A stretch of DNA of 64,000 bases from a virus, in IMG/VR virus record IMGVR_UViG_3300025138_000014, positions 87,330 to 151,329 of that record; one strand, given 5' to 3'. Below the pieces are notes generated by a model. It saw only the letters and a list, made by a program, of their open reading frames with translations, made no database searches and had not been told where the DNA came from. This document shows, piece after piece, positions 32,967-41,864 of the stretch. The position numbers and the translations under genes are program-made. Numbering within the stretch: the stretch's first letter is position 1; each line of letters opens with the position of its first letter.

Positions 32967-33122
32967 ATGGAATGGACTATAAAAGCATACCACTGGAAAG
33001 ATGGATCCAATCACATGGTTCAGTGGGCTAGTGGATTAAGTCACTCTCATGCAGCAAAGATGTTTAAACAACTGCATGATCGGAAAGAATTTGCAATGAT
33101 AACTATGAAAGAAAATAAATGA
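32967..33122 (+). CDS. small protein upstream of RNase H
   Basis: 51 aa (MEWTIKAYHW...), ribosome site TAGGAGA. Its TGA overlaps the RNase H ATG (ATGA). Unrecognised. Confidence 0.72.
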   Translation: MEWTIKAYHWKDGSNHMVQWASGLSHSHAAKMFKQLHDRKEFAMITMKENK

Positions 33123-33970
33123 TTTTACTTGATTTTTCAGGCGTGTCTATTGCGCCTATTGCTATGGGAGCTGCTCAGGTTGACGAGCATCTAATTCGTC
33201 ATATGGTTCTAAATAGTATTCGTATGTATAAGCAAAAGTTTAAAGAATACGGAGATATGGTTATTGTATGCGATGCTGGTGGTAACTGGCGCAAAGATGA
33301 ATACCCAGAATATAAAGGCAATCGTAAAAACTCCAGACAGGAGTCAAATATTGACTGGGATGAGGCTTTCCGTATTCTTAATATGGTAAGAGATGAGATT
33401 ACCGAGAACCTTCCATATAAAGTAATCCATCAATGGGGCTGTGAAGCAGATGACTCAATTGCCGAGATTGTTAAATGGACTCAAGAGTTTGGTAACTATG
33501 AAGAAGTTATGATTGTATCAGCTGACCGTGACTTTAAACAGTTACAGAAGTTTGATAATGTGAAGCAGTATTCTAATATTACTAAAAAGTTTGTTAAAGA
33601 ACCAAATCCACGTCTGTTCTTACAAGAACATATCTTGACTGGCTGCAGTGGTGATGGTGTACCAAATGTTTTATCTGATGATGATACACTAATTAATCCA
33701 GATAAGCGTCAACCACCATTAACTAAAAAGAAGAAAGAAGCATTACTTGAAGATCCTCGGGCTCTTGGCGATACTGTATATAGAAATTGGTGCCGAAACA
33801 AGAAGATGATTGACTTGACAGAAGAGTCACAGTGCCCAGAAGTAGTAAAAACAGAAATTATAAATACTTTTGAATCACAAGACAACATGTCTAAAAAGAG
33901 TAAGGTTTTACCATACTTGATTCAAAAAAGATGTAGATTATTAATTGAATGTGTAGAGGAATTTTTTTAA
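33119..33970 (+). CDS. rnh: T4-type RNase H (FEN-1 family 5' nuclease)
   Basis: 283 aa 5'-3' exonuclease and flap nuclease that removes RNA primers. Acidic metal-site motifs: LLDFSG (D5), CDAGGNWRK, CEADDSI, VSADRDFKQL and GCSGDGVP. The C-terminus CVEEFF resembles the clamp-binding tail of gp43. Length fits T4 RNase H (305 aa). Confidence 0.93.
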   Translation: MILLDFSGVSIAPIAMGAAQVDEHLIRHMVLNSIRMYKQKFKEYGDMVIVCDAGGNWRKDEYPEYKGNRKNSRQESNIDWDEAFRILNMVRDEITENLPYKVIHQWGCEADDSIAEIVKWTQEFGNYEEVMIVSADRDFKQLQKFDNVKQYSNITKKFVKEPNPRLFLQEHILTGCSGDGVPNVLSDDDTLINPDKRQPPLTKKKKEALLEDPRALGDTVYRNWCRNKKMIDLTEESQCPEVVKTEIINTFESQDNMSKKSKVLPYLIQKRCRLLIECVEEFF

Positions 33971-34422
33971 TGAAATTGGTTCATGAAGTGTTAGAGCTGT
34001 TACAAAAACAGCAAACAAAAGTAGAAAAAGTTAATGTGCTAAAGTCCAATGAGACTTGGGCACTAAAAGATATATTAAGAGGATCTATTGACAGTACAGT
34101 AGAGTGGGCGTTGCCAGCAGGCTCTCCACCCTATGTCGCAAATAGACCAGAGTCCACCCCATCAAACTTACTCAAGCAGAATGTAAAATTTAAATATTTT
34201 GTAAAGGGTGGACAATACGTGAATATGAAACAGGTAAAGCGTGAGAAACTCTTTATTGAAGTGCTTGAGTCAATTCACCCTAAAGATGCAGAATTAGTTG
34301 TAAACATGGTTTCTAAGCCTGAAGCTAAAGGCGGATGGTATGATCTAGGTTCATGCAAGATTACAAGACCTATGATTAATGAAGCCTTTCCTGACTTGCT
34401 GCAAGATAATAATAAGGAATGA
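33970..34422 (+). CDS. DUF6433-like conserved phage protein
   Basis: 150 aa from ATG 33970, which overlaps the RNase H stop. MKLVHEVLELL, ALKDILRG and LESIHPKDAEL match a conserved family in T4-like marine phages (DUF6433, from memory) that sits near recombination genes. Role unknown. Confidence 0.8.
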   Translation: MKLVHEVLELLQKQQTKVEKVNVLKSNETWALKDILRGSIDSTVEWALPAGSPPYVANRPESTPSNLLKQNVKFKYFVKGGQYVNMKQVKREKLFIEVLESIHPKDAELVVNMVSKPEAKGGWYDLGSCKITRPMINEAFPDLLQDNNKE

Positions 34423-34429
34423 CAAATAC

Positions 34430-34603
34430 ATGGTATCAGCTCAAATTGAACGATTGAAAAAAGATTCAAGGGAACTAAGTCAGTATTCAAGAAAATTAGA
34501 AAAAAAAGGAAGACATGATTTGAAACACAAAATAGACGTTAAACAAGACTACCTAGATCAAGTCATTGCTGATATCGAGGAACAAAAAAATACTTTTAAT
34601 TAG
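34430..34603 (+). CDS. small coiled-coil protein
   Basis: 57 aa highly charged helix from ATG 34430, with AAGGAA upstream. It follows the conserved 33970 gene. Could be a UvsY-like mediator in position, but it is far shorter than UvsY (137 aa). Confidence 0.65.
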   Translation: MVSAQIERLKKDSRELSQYSRKLEKKGRHDLKHKIDVKQDYLDQVIADIEEQKNTFN

Positions 34604-34606
34604 GGG

Positions 34607-34635
34607 TTTACAATTAACATTATAGCTGATATAGT
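34607..34635 (+). promoter_or_regulatory. sigma70-type promoter with TTAGGGG element
   Basis: TTTACA 34607-34612, 17-nt spacer, TATAGT 34630-34635; ATTAGGGG precedes the -35. Confidence 0.85.
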
Positions 34636-34665
34636 TAGTATAACAAAACAGCAACAGGTGAAAAC

Positions 34666-35229
34666 ATGAATATATTTGTATTAGATAATAACCCTATAAA
34701 AGCAGCACAACTGCAGTGCGATAAGCACGTAGTAAAAATGATCGTGGAGAGTGCACAGATGCTCTCCACGGCTCATCGTATGCTAGATGGTATAGAAACC
34801 AAAAAGCTGTCTAAATCAGGCAAACGTATGGTAAAATATTGGACTATGGAAGACGAGCTGAAAGAAAATACTTTGTATAAAGCAGTTCACTTTGCTCATC
34901 CTTGTACTGTATGGTCTATGGAATCAGTCCAAAATTATATCTGGCACTACGATCACTTCGATGCTCTTTGTATCGAGTACACATATCGCTACAGAAAAGT
35001 TCACGCAACTCAAACCAAGCTTGCAGATATGTTATCTATTCCCCCACGTAATTTGCCATCGGTAGGTCTTACTCCATTCCGTTTAGCTATGCAACACCAA
35101 CCACAGTGTATCAACGAGGCTGATCCAGTACAGTCTTACAAAGATTATTATCAGACTAAGCAAGAGAATTTCAAAATGGCTTGGACTGGTCGTAATATCC
35201 CGGAGTGGTTTAATGTGGCTGCAGCCTAA
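34666..35229 (+). CDS. conserved phage protein (MNIFVLD...CDKHVVKM family)
   Basis: 187 aa. The N-terminus (FVLDNNPIKAAQLQCDKHV and ESAQMLSTAHR) matches a well-conserved phage family whose function I do not know. A 9-bp perfect inverted repeat lies in this conserved part. Confidence 0.82.
   Translation: MNIFVLDNNPIKAAQLQCDKHVVKMIVESAQMLSTAHRMLDGIETKKLSKSGKRMVKYWTMEDELKENTLYKAVHFAHPCTVWSMESVQNYIWHYDHFDALCIEYTYRYRKVHATQTKLADMLSIPPRNLPSVGLTPFRLAMQHQPQCINEADPVQSYKDYYQTKQENFKMAWTGRNIPEWFNVAAA
34743..34770 (+). other. inverted repeat inside coding sequence
   Basis: CGTGGAGAG and CTCTCCACG form a perfect 9-bp stem around a 10-nt loop, within the gene at 34666 about 80 nt from its start. No T run follows. 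Confidence 0.6.
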
Positions 35230-35455
35230 TTATACAACTATAGATGAAATCAAAATCGGTAAGATAGTGGGTACAAATGGTCCACTGCCTTATCCAAAGA
35301 AACTTGGTACTCATTTAAGGCTCGTGGAAACGGAGACAGGGATGAGATATATACAACTATATTCAACCCTTTCAAAGCAGTGGAATATAATGTACAGATA
35401 TGAAATAGAAGCATCTTGGAAACAATGGAAAAAACATGCCAACATACACGATTAG
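35213..35455 (+). CDS. small basic protein, unknown
   Basis: 80 aa starting MWLQPNYTT, overlapping the previous gene by 17 nt. Probably beta-rich. Not recognised. Confidence 0.65.
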   Translation: MWLQPNYTTIDEIKIGKIVGTNGPLPYPKKLGTHLRLVETETGMRYIQLYSTLSKQWNIMYRYEIEASWKQWKKHANIHD

Positions 35456-35666
35456 AAATGAGAAAACAGGTATTGAAGAAACAGTAATTTGTTCTTGGAA
35501 AGATTTACAAGCAATAACTAATTCAGAACATATAACTCATGTCTTGAAACCACTACAAATAATTTCTAGCACAGGAAGCCTTGGATCAAAACGACCTGAT
35601 GGATTTACTGATGTTCTTAAAGAAATGAAGAAAAAAGCCGGCCGGGGAAACACTATAAAGATTTGA
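35436..35666 (+). CDS. conserved phage protein (MPTYTIRN family)
   Basis: 76 aa. MPTYTIRNEKTGIEE and GFTDVLKEMKKK match a short FmdB-like family common in T4-like marine phages, here without the zinc cysteines of FmdB. It precedes phoH. Confidence 0.78.
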   Translation: MPTYTIRNEKTGIEETVICSWKDLQAITNSEHITHVLKPLQIISSTGSLGSKRPDGFTDVLKEMKKKAGRGNTIKI

Positions 35667-35674
35667 GAAGTATT

Positions 35675-36367
35675 ATGAGCAGAAAAACTACTAAGTCAAT
35701 GACTATTCGTCTTGATGATCTACCTTCTTTCGAACCAAAAACAGAGAATCAAAGCATTGCATGTGATTCTTGGGATGAAAATGATAATCTAATACTAGCT
35801 GGATCAGCTGGTACTGGTAAAACATATCTCGCTATGTCTTTAGGACTTGAAGAGGTATTAGATAAAGAAACTCCATATAAAAATTTAACAATCGTGAGAT
35901 CAATTGTTCCGACACGAGACATTGGTTTTTTACCTGGTAACGAAGAAGAAAAGAAAGATGCTTACACAGCACCATATCGTGGAATCCTAACAGAAATTTT
36001 AGGTGATAAGGACGCTTGGAGTAAACTTAATCAAACTGGTTCTATATCATTTGAATCAACATCGTTTATTCGTGGTATTACATTTACCGACTCAATTATC
36101 ATTGTAGATGAAATGCAGAATTTAACATTTCATGAACTTGACTCAGTGATAACACGTCTAGGTGATAATTGCAGAATTATTTTCTGCGGTGATTATCAGC
36201 AATCAGATTTTCGCTTTAAAGACGAGAAGGAGGGTTTAGTACCGTTTATAAACATTTTAGAGCAACTGAAACACTTCACACTAATTAGTTTTGGTTGGGA
36301 AGATATTGTGCGGTCGGGAATCGTGCGAGATTATATCATGACAAAGGAGATGATGGGAATAGTCTGA
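35675..36367 (+). CDS. phoH: PhoH-like ATPase
   Basis: 230 aa P-loop protein: GSAGTGKT at residues 43-50, Walker B SIIIVDEMQN, and IIFCGDYQQ. PhoH proteins are common in marine phages and probably have RNA-related NTPase activity. ATG 35675 follows GAGAAG; an upstream ATG at 35663 is possible. Confidence 0.92.
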   Translation: MSRKTTKSMTIRLDDLPSFEPKTENQSIACDSWDENDNLILAGSAGTGKTYLAMSLGLEEVLDKETPYKNLTIVRSIVPTRDIGFLPGNEEEKKDAYTAPYRGILTEILGDKDAWSKLNQTGSISFESTSFIRGITFTDSIIIVDEMQNLTFHELDSVITRLGDNCRIIFCGDYQQSDFRFKDEKEGLVPFINILEQLKHFTLISFGWEDIVRSGIVRDYIMTKEMMGIV

Positions 36368-36558
36368 TGTCCAAATTTACTAGATTCGATCCAAGAAACA
36401 AAAAGAAAAACAGAAACAAGTACAATTCAATAGAAAAACATTTTCCTAAAATAAAAGACAAACAAGTTGTACTTAGAAAGTTAAATTATGAAATTCTTAC
36501 ACCAGAAAATACCGTTGGGGTATCTGGACCTGACGGCGGAGACCCTTCCAAAGGGTAG
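36367..36558 (+). CDS. small basic protein, unknown
   Basis: 63 aa, very Lys/Asn-rich N-terminal half, starting on the phoH stop (TGATG). It overlaps the nuclease gene by 71 nt in another frame, so the shared part could be fortuitous. Confidence 0.55.
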   Translation: MSKFTRFDPRNKKKNRNKYNSIEKHFPKIKDKQVVLRKLNYEILTPENTVGVSGPDGGDPSKG

Positions 36559-37159
36559 AACATATACCGATCCAGATGGTAACAAATATCCGAGTATTAC
36601 TACAGTCCTTGGTATTCTTTCACGTGACTCCATCGCAGCATGGAAAAAACGTGTTGGAGAAGAGGAAGCAAATAAGATTTCTTATAAAGCATCTAGTCGT
36701 GGTACCGCTGTTCACGACATTGTAGAGAAATATTTGAACAACGAGGATACAGGTAAAACCATGCCGCATATCCAAGCCAGCTTATCTAATTTAAAACCCA
36801 TTTTAAATAGAATTGATGTTATATATGGTCAAGAAGTACCGCTATATTCTAAGCATCTTGGAGTTGCTGGTAGAGTTGACTGTGTCGGTAAATTTGATGG
36901 TGTTCCATCCATAATTGATTTTAAAACATCCAAAAGAGTAAAGAAGCGAGAATGGTGTAAAGGTTACTTTATGCAAGAAGCAGCTTATGCTATCATGTGG
37001 GAAGAAAGAACTGGAATGCCTATTCCAAATCTGGTTACCATAATGGATGTAGATAATGAGGATCCATTAGTCTTTATAGAGCATAGAGATCAGTGGGTAC
37101 CAAAGTTATTTGAAACAATTGAATTATATCGTGAAGATATGAGAAAAAGACCACTTTAG
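36488..37159 (+). CDS. RecB/Cas4-like PD-(D/E)xK nuclease
   Basis: 223 aa. SSRGTAVHDIVEKYL gives the leading His, GVAGRVDCVG the acidic D131, IIDFKTS the D144-x-K146 pair and QEAAYAIM the last motif: a full RecB-family active site. Likely a single-strand exonuclease in recombination or packaging-end processing. Conserved next to phoH-type genes in T4-like marine phages. Confidence 0.85.
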   Translation: MKFLHQKIPLGYLDLTAETLPKGRTYTDPDGNKYPSITTVLGILSRDSIAAWKKRVGEEEANKISYKASSRGTAVHDIVEKYLNNEDTGKTMPHIQASLSNLKPILNRIDVIYGQEVPLYSKHLGVAGRVDCVGKFDGVPSIIDFKTSKRVKKREWCKGYFMQEAAYAIMWEERTGMPIPNLVTIMDVDNEDPLVFIEHRDQWVPKLFETIELYREDMRKRPL

Positions 37160-37162
37160 TTG

Positions 37163-37191
37163 TTTACAAGCCTTTCATAGTATAGTATAGT
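37163..37191 (+). promoter_or_regulatory. sigma70-type promoter
   Basis: TTTACA 37163-37168, 17-nt spacer, TATAGT 37186-37191, just after the nuclease stop. Confidence 0.82.
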
Positions 37192-37215
37192 TAATTATCA
37201 ACAGAGAGAGAAAGT

Positions 37216-37401
37216 ATGACTATGAATGAAATACAAGATGAAGTCAACCGTATCTATGCTTTACCTACGCCCGGTTCACTGCAAGGTATTATTGAGAAAG
37301 AGTTTTATGACTGGGCTGTAGATGCAGGTGTGTGGGTTCCAAGCGGACCATCACATAATGAAATTATGAAACAATTTGTACAACATAAAGGATGGAACTA
37401 A
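37216..37401 (+). CDS. small protein, unknown
   Basis: 61 aa soluble helical protein, GAGAGAG ribosome site, stop overlapping the next ATG. Not recognised. Confidence 0.72.
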   Translation: MTMNEIQDEVNRIYALPTPGSLQGIIEKEFYDWAVDAGVWVPSGPSHNEIMKQFVQHKGWN

Positions 37402-37589
37402 TGACACCTAAAATTAACCCATTATGGATTGTGTTCACAGTATTTTTTGGTGGACTTGGTATTTGGCTTATTGCGCTAGACTCGCTCGCAGGTTACTTAA
37501 TGTGCTTTGGTGTATTAGGTTGGTTGTTCATAGCAAATAATACAGATCAATTGTTTATTGAAGACGATGATGAAGAGGAAGATTATTAA
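37401..37589 (+). CDS. two-TM protein with acidic tail
   Basis: 62 aa from ATG 37401 (TAATG overlap). Two hydrophobic helices (about residues 8-47) are followed by a tail of Asp/Glu (EDDDEEEDY). A protein of similar layout is at 53581. Function unknown. Confidence 0.72.
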   Translation: MTPKINPLWIVFTVFFGGLGIWLIALDSLAGYLMCFGVLGWLFIANNTDQLFIEDDDEEEDY

Positions 37590-37591
37590 TT

Positions 37592-38188
37592 ATGTATGAC
37601 TTGGAAAAAGTAATCTTAACAGATTGCGATGGCGTATTCCTTAATTGGGAGTACGCTTTTATCACCTGGATGAATCAACACGGTTATGAGGAAGTTCAAA
37701 CTATTGGTACAGCACAATATGATGTATCAAAGAGGTTCGGTATATCTCGTGAAAAAGGTAAAGAGTTGGTAAAATTCTTTAATGAATCGGCTGCAATTGG
37801 TTTTCTCCCTCCGTTACGTGATGCAATGTATTATGTAGATTTGCTTCATAGAAAGCATGGCTACCAATTTCATATGATCACATCACTGTCTCTTGATAAG
37901 AATGCGCACCAACTCCGTATAAATAACATTAAGAAGTTATTTGGAGAAACTGCATTTTCTGAATATATCTTCTTGGATACAGGCGAAGATAAGGATCGTA
38001 TTCTAAGTCAGTATGAAGGCACTAATTATCTTTGGATTGAAGATAAGGTTGAGAATGCAGTCTGTGGTGCAAAGTTCGGACTTGAGTCAGTCCTTATGGA
38101 ACACGGACACAATATGAACAATACCGAATTCCCATTAATGGTTAACTGGAAAGAATTATATGAATATATCACTGGCATCTCTGCTTAA
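37592..38188 (+). CDS. HAD-like phosphatase/nucleotidase
   Basis: 198 aa. LTDCDGVFLNW supplies the two Asp of HAD motif I, MITSLS motif II, and YLWIEDKVENA motif III. Similar proteins are widespread in cyanophages; 5'(3')-deoxyribonucleotidase activity is a reasonable guess. Confidence 0.82.
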   Translation: MYDLEKVILTDCDGVFLNWEYAFITWMNQHGYEEVQTIGTAQYDVSKRFGISREKGKELVKFFNESAAIGFLPPLRDAMYYVDLLHRKHGYQFHMITSLSLDKNAHQLRINNIKKLFGETAFSEYIFLDTGEDKDRILSQYEGTNYLWIEDKVENAVCGAKFGLESVLMEHGHNMNNTEFPLMVNWKELYEYITGISA

Positions 38189-38414
38189 TCTACGAACTCA
38201 ATGGGAGCATGAAGTAGAAAATTTTAAATTTCCCGATGAAGAAAATTATAATGGTACTCTAAATAATTTGGCTTGGTTTCTAAAATATGGATATAAATCT
38301 AATAGTTTAAGACCCGGCTTTGATAATGCGATATACTTATCGGAACAAATCATAAAGGAGTGCCGACATGGCAACAAAAAGCCTAGAAAAAGGGTCACAG
38401 TGGGAACATCTTGA
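38160..38414 (+). CDS. conserved small phage protein
   Basis: 84 aa. FKFPDEENYNGTLNNLAWFLKYG matches a family I know from T4-like cyanophages, no function. It overlaps both neighbours (29 and 47 nt). Confidence 0.7.
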   Translation: MNISLASLLNLRTQWEHEVENFKFPDEENYNGTLNNLAWFLKYGYKSNSLRPGFDNAIYLSEQIIKECRHGNKKPRKRVTVGTS

Positions 38415-38745
38415 CGTAGATGGTGACGGAATAGTTAGTGATGAGGAGATAGCAATGGAACGACAGATGATCGAACTAGCTGATCTAAAGTCAGACATGG
38501 AGAATGAAGATAAGAAACAAGACGCACAACGGAATATGGCATGGTTTGCTTTATTCGGTATGCTATTATATCCATTCTCAGTTGTCTTGGCAGTACTGTT
38601 AAATCTAACACAAGCAGCAGAAATTCTTGGAGATATGGCTGCAGTTTACTTTGTATCAGTGGCTGCTATTGTAGCTGCATTCTATGCAAAAGAAGGTTTA
38701 ACTCAAAAGAAAAAAGCAAAGCCACCAGCCAACGATAGTAGATAA
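38368..38745 (+). CDS. EF-hand protein with two TM helices
   Basis: 125 aa. LDVDGDGIVSDEEI (about residues 15-28) is a full calcium-binding EF-hand loop. Two membrane helices follow (about 57-78 and 87-109) with a basic tail. Similar EF-hand membrane proteins occur in T4-like marine phages; calcium sensing at the membrane is possible. Ribosome site AAGGAG at 38355. Confidence 0.8.
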   Translation: MATKSLEKGSQWEHLDVDGDGIVSDEEIAMERQMIELADLKSDMENEDKKQDAQRNMAWFALFGMLLYPFSVVLAVLLNLTQAAEILGDMAAVYFVSVAAIVAAFYAKEGLTQKKKAKPPANDSR

Positions 38746-38759
38746 AATGGAATTTTATA

Positions 38760-39548
38760 ATGAAGAGATTAATATATCAGGTTTATGTAGGTAAACGATC
38801 TAAACTATATGATCACTGTGTAAAGTCAGTACAAGATTATTGTGACAAATATGGAATTGATTATCATATACAAACTCAACCAAAGCTGAGAATCACGCCT
38901 GATGTTTTCTCTACAAATCGTAGCCCGGAGTCCTATGGACGTCTGGGCTACTTGCCTATTTATGAGAAAGAAAATGCTTTTGAATACTTAGATAAGTATG
39001 ATCAAGTTGCTATTATTGATTCAGATGTTTATATTAGACCAGACGCACCTAATGTATTTGATACAATAAATAAAGATGTTGATTTTGCAGGTGTTCTTGA
39101 AAAAGAAATGCCTTGTACTGACGAATACTTTCGTAAAATTATGAATTATTCAAGAATGCAATACTCACAACCAAAGGCTCTGCATAACTTATTTGACTGG
39201 GGTAAAAATGGGTGTGCTGATTTCTACAATATGGGTATTATGATATTGAACAAATCTATCACTAGGTTTATTTTTCCAGATAGCCCATTATCATTTATTA
39301 GACGACCACAGTTTAAACCTTTTGTAGATGGTCTTGGAGCATGGAAGTGGTCTACAGATCAGACATTACTAAATTTCTGGGTAAAGAAAACCGATATGAA
39401 AGTTCAAAACTTATCTTATGAATGGAATGGTTTATATTCTGCAATACCAAAAGATAAGATTAAACAAGCACATTTTGTACACTTTTTCTTAAAAGATAAA
39501 TTACCAGAACGTGGCGAGAATGTTCCGGAGTTAATGAAGAATGTCTAA
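38760..39548 (+). CDS. GT-A glycosyltransferase (GT8-like), copy 1
   Basis: 262 aa. LIYQVYVG at the N-terminus and the DxD motif IDSDVYIRPD, then FYNMGIMILN and WSTDQTLLN, are typical of GT8-type retaining transferases. First of three tandem related genes. Donor and acceptor unknown; probably uses sugar nucleotides made by the 6.9-9.3 kb genes. Confidence 0.82.
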   Translation: MKRLIYQVYVGKRSKLYDHCVKSVQDYCDKYGIDYHIQTQPKLRITPDVFSTNRSPESYGRLGYLPIYEKENAFEYLDKYDQVAIIDSDVYIRPDAPNVFDTINKDVDFAGVLEKEMPCTDEYFRKIMNYSRMQYSQPKALHNLFDWGKNGCADFYNMGIMILNKSITRFIFPDSPLSFIRRPQFKPFVDGLGAWKWSTDQTLLNFWVKKTDMKVQNLSYEWNGLYSAIPKDKIKQAHFVHFFLKDKLPERGENVPELMKNV

Positions 39549-40218
39549 AAATATTATCCTACAACACTTTGATGGTGAGTTAAGAGAACTCGACAAACTA
39601 TCAATGGAAAATATTAAAGCATATGCAGATAGTGTTGGTGCAGATTACCAGTTGGTTACAGGAAAGCCGTTTAGAGAACATCTAACGTCTCCGTGCCAAA
39701 AAGTATTTATGATAGATGAGAAATGGGACGAATACGACCAGGTTTTAATGTTAGACATTGATATGTTTGCAACTAAAAAGTGTCCAGATATATTTACAAC
39801 TGAAAAGGGTATTGGTCTTTATAATCCTATACAACAAGGTTTGCATAGAAAGATTGTAAATCAATACGGAATGCAATCATCTAGAATGTCTCCATATTGG
39901 GGCGGCGCAATCTATAAAATACATAAACATATGAGACAAAGTTTGCGTAAATGTTTAGGTGGAAACGAACAATGGATGAATGTATATAATCAGCCCTATC
40001 ATTTTGAAGATGAAGGAATATTTCATACTCTTGCTATGAGAGCAGGCATTGGTTATATTTCTTCATTGAATATGGATCCACGTTGGTGTTATGATAACTA
40101 TCTGCCCGAACCAGAGAATGCATATATGATACACATTAGAACTAAAATTACACCAAATGGACCGAAACAAGAAAAGATTAAAAATTACCAAGAAATGGTT
40201 AAAAGAGGTATATTATGA
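39541..40218 (+). CDS. GT-A glycosyltransferase (GT8-like), copy 2
   Basis: 225 aa related to its neighbours: IILQHFDGELREL at the start, DxD in LMLDIDMF, WGGAIYKI. Overlaps copy 1 by 8 nt and copy 3 by 4 nt, so the three are translated together. Confidence 0.8.
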   Translation: MSKNIILQHFDGELRELDKLSMENIKAYADSVGADYQLVTGKPFREHLTSPCQKVFMIDEKWDEYDQVLMLDIDMFATKKCPDIFTTEKGIGLYNPIQQGLHRKIVNQYGMQSSRMSPYWGGAIYKIHKHMRQSLRKCLGGNEQWMNVYNQPYHFEDEGIFHTLAMRAGIGYISSLNMDPRWCYDNYLPEPENAYMIHIRTKITPNGPKQEKIKNYQEMVKRGIL

Positions 40219-41015
40219 AAAATCTAATCTATCAAGTTTGGGCTGGTGAATTAAGACCAGGCTGTAAGCACTCATCTAAACTTATGAAAGCCTATGCTGA
40301 TAGAATTGGTGCAGACTACAGACTAGACATTGATCCAAACATTGCTTCGGCAGTATGTGATGTGCCAATGTATTTTGAATGGTTGAATCCTATGCTTGAT
40401 GATTCTTTTTTAGAGTATGATAATGTTCTAGTTGTGGACTTAGATATATTTCCAACTACTAACTGTAGAAATATATTTGAAGAGGCTTACTTAGACGTTG
40501 GTATTTGCACTGAACCATTTCAAGGTAAATATAGAGCATCTACAATTATTGGTGGCCATATAGGAATAGTTAACGAAGAAAAGTGGTTTACATCTGTCCA
40601 AAAACAGTATAAAATAAATCTACCGAGAGATGCCGATGGTTATCTTAAAGTGTATAATGCTGGAATGGTTTTATTCTCTAACAAAGGTCTACAGAAATGT
40701 AGAGAAAAGTTTGAAACTTTCCAGAAATATATTAACTATATGAGAACGCAAAAACTAGGAAGATTTTATACTGTAGACCAAAATTACTTTCATGTAATGA
40801 TGTGTCAACATTTAGATTATACCGAGATGAGCAACGAATGGAATTGCTATATACACTACACAAGAGGTCCTCTTGGACTAACACAGCCTATTCATGATGG
40901 TAGAGGACCAGACCCGCAGTTTGTACACATACAACTATCGGGAGCAGACTTTTTTAATAATACAAAACTTGATCTAATTACAAACCAAAAACAGGAGAAT
41001 TGGGGGTTAGAGTGA
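40215..41015 (+). CDS. GT-A glycosyltransferase (GT8-like), copy 3
   Basis: 266 aa; LIYQVWAGELRPG closely echoes copy 1, DxD in VVDLDIFP, VYNAGMVLFS. Tandem duplication with divergence suggests different acceptors in a multi-step glycan. Confidence 0.82.
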   Translation: MKNLIYQVWAGELRPGCKHSSKLMKAYADRIGADYRLDIDPNIASAVCDVPMYFEWLNPMLDDSFLEYDNVLVVDLDIFPTTNCRNIFEEAYLDVGICTEPFQGKYRASTIIGGHIGIVNEEKWFTSVQKQYKINLPRDADGYLKVYNAGMVLFSNKGLQKCREKFETFQKYINYMRTQKLGRFYTVDQNYFHVMMCQHLDYTEMSNEWNCYIHYTRGPLGLTQPIHDGRGPDPQFVHIQLSGADFFNNTKLDLITNQKQENWGLE

Positions 41016-41740
41016 CACTTTGGCATGATTTTAGAAAAAGAATACATAGTGAATGGAATGGAACTTCAGACTGGTTAAGATGCAGAACTATACAACGATG
41101 TTTGCATCCGGCTCAAATAGTATTAGCTAAAAACCTGTGGGATGAACTTCTGGACACTGAATTGCACGCTGATCATGATTATGGTAATCCAGTCAGACTT
41201 ATAGCAGGCAATAGTTCTGTTAATTTACAACACCACTATTATATAAAGATGATAAAGAAACATATCGGTTCTATTAGTTTTAGCCATATATTGGAAGTTG
41301 GTGGCGGTTATGGTAATCAGTATAGAGTTTTTAAAAAAATGGGATTTCTCGGGCAATGGGAAATAGCAGATTTTCCAGAGTTACTTGAGATACAAAAAGA
41401 TTTTATAGATAGGGTTTGTGAAAATCCTGTTGTAATATATAGTACACTAAATCATTGCTGGAAAGATAGACCAAAGCAATTATTACTTGGAACATTTAGT
41501 CTAAATGAAATGCCATTATGTGATAGAGAAATTTTTGAAAAAAACCTTACAAAATACTCACATATTTTTATAGCACATAACCATGAATTTGATGGTATAG
41601 ATAACTATGAGTATTTTAAAAAATTAAAAGATAGACATTGCTTAGAATATAATATAAAACACTTTAAAGATCCTTTGTACAAATCAGCATGGTTTTGGAT
41701 AGCCAGTAGGGAAGCAAATGAAAATCGAGTTACACAGTAA
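41012..41740 (+). CDS. SAM methyltransferase, putative sugar O-methyltransferase
   Basis: 242 aa class I methyltransferase: ILEVGGGYGNQ is motif I, and LLGTFSLNEMP lies at the motif IV position. It resembles the putative sugar O-methyltransferase family. GTG 41012 overlaps the GT stop (GTGA); a TTG at 41000 is an alternative. Probably decorates the glycan built by the neighbouring transferases. Confidence 0.75.
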   Translation: MTLWHDFRKRIHSEWNGTSDWLRCRTIQRCLHPAQIVLAKNLWDELLDTELHADHDYGNPVRLIAGNSSVNLQHHYYIKMIKKHIGSISFSHILEVGGGYGNQYRVFKKMGFLGQWEIADFPELLEIQKDFIDRVCENPVVIYSTLNHCWKDRPKQLLLGTFSLNEMPLCDREIFEKNLTKYSHIFIAHNHEFDGIDNYEYFKKLKDRHCLEYNIKHFKDPLYKSAWFWIASREANENRVTQ

Positions 41741-41864
41741 TGAAGACCCCACAAGAAAAGAACTGACTAAAATGTTTAGGGATATGAAATTAGAATATCA
41801 TGTAACCAGCGAAGTCGACGGACTTTTAAACGTACATTTTATAGTTAAGCCAGAAAGCAAATAA
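41718..41864 (+). CDS. small protein, unknown
   Basis: 48 aa (MKIELHSNED...PESK) with TAGGGA upstream, overlapping the methyltransferase by 23 nt and directly followed by the next ATG. Not recognised. Confidence 0.68.
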   Translation: MKIELHSNEDPTRKELTKMFRDMKLEYHVTSEVDGLLNVHFIVKPESK

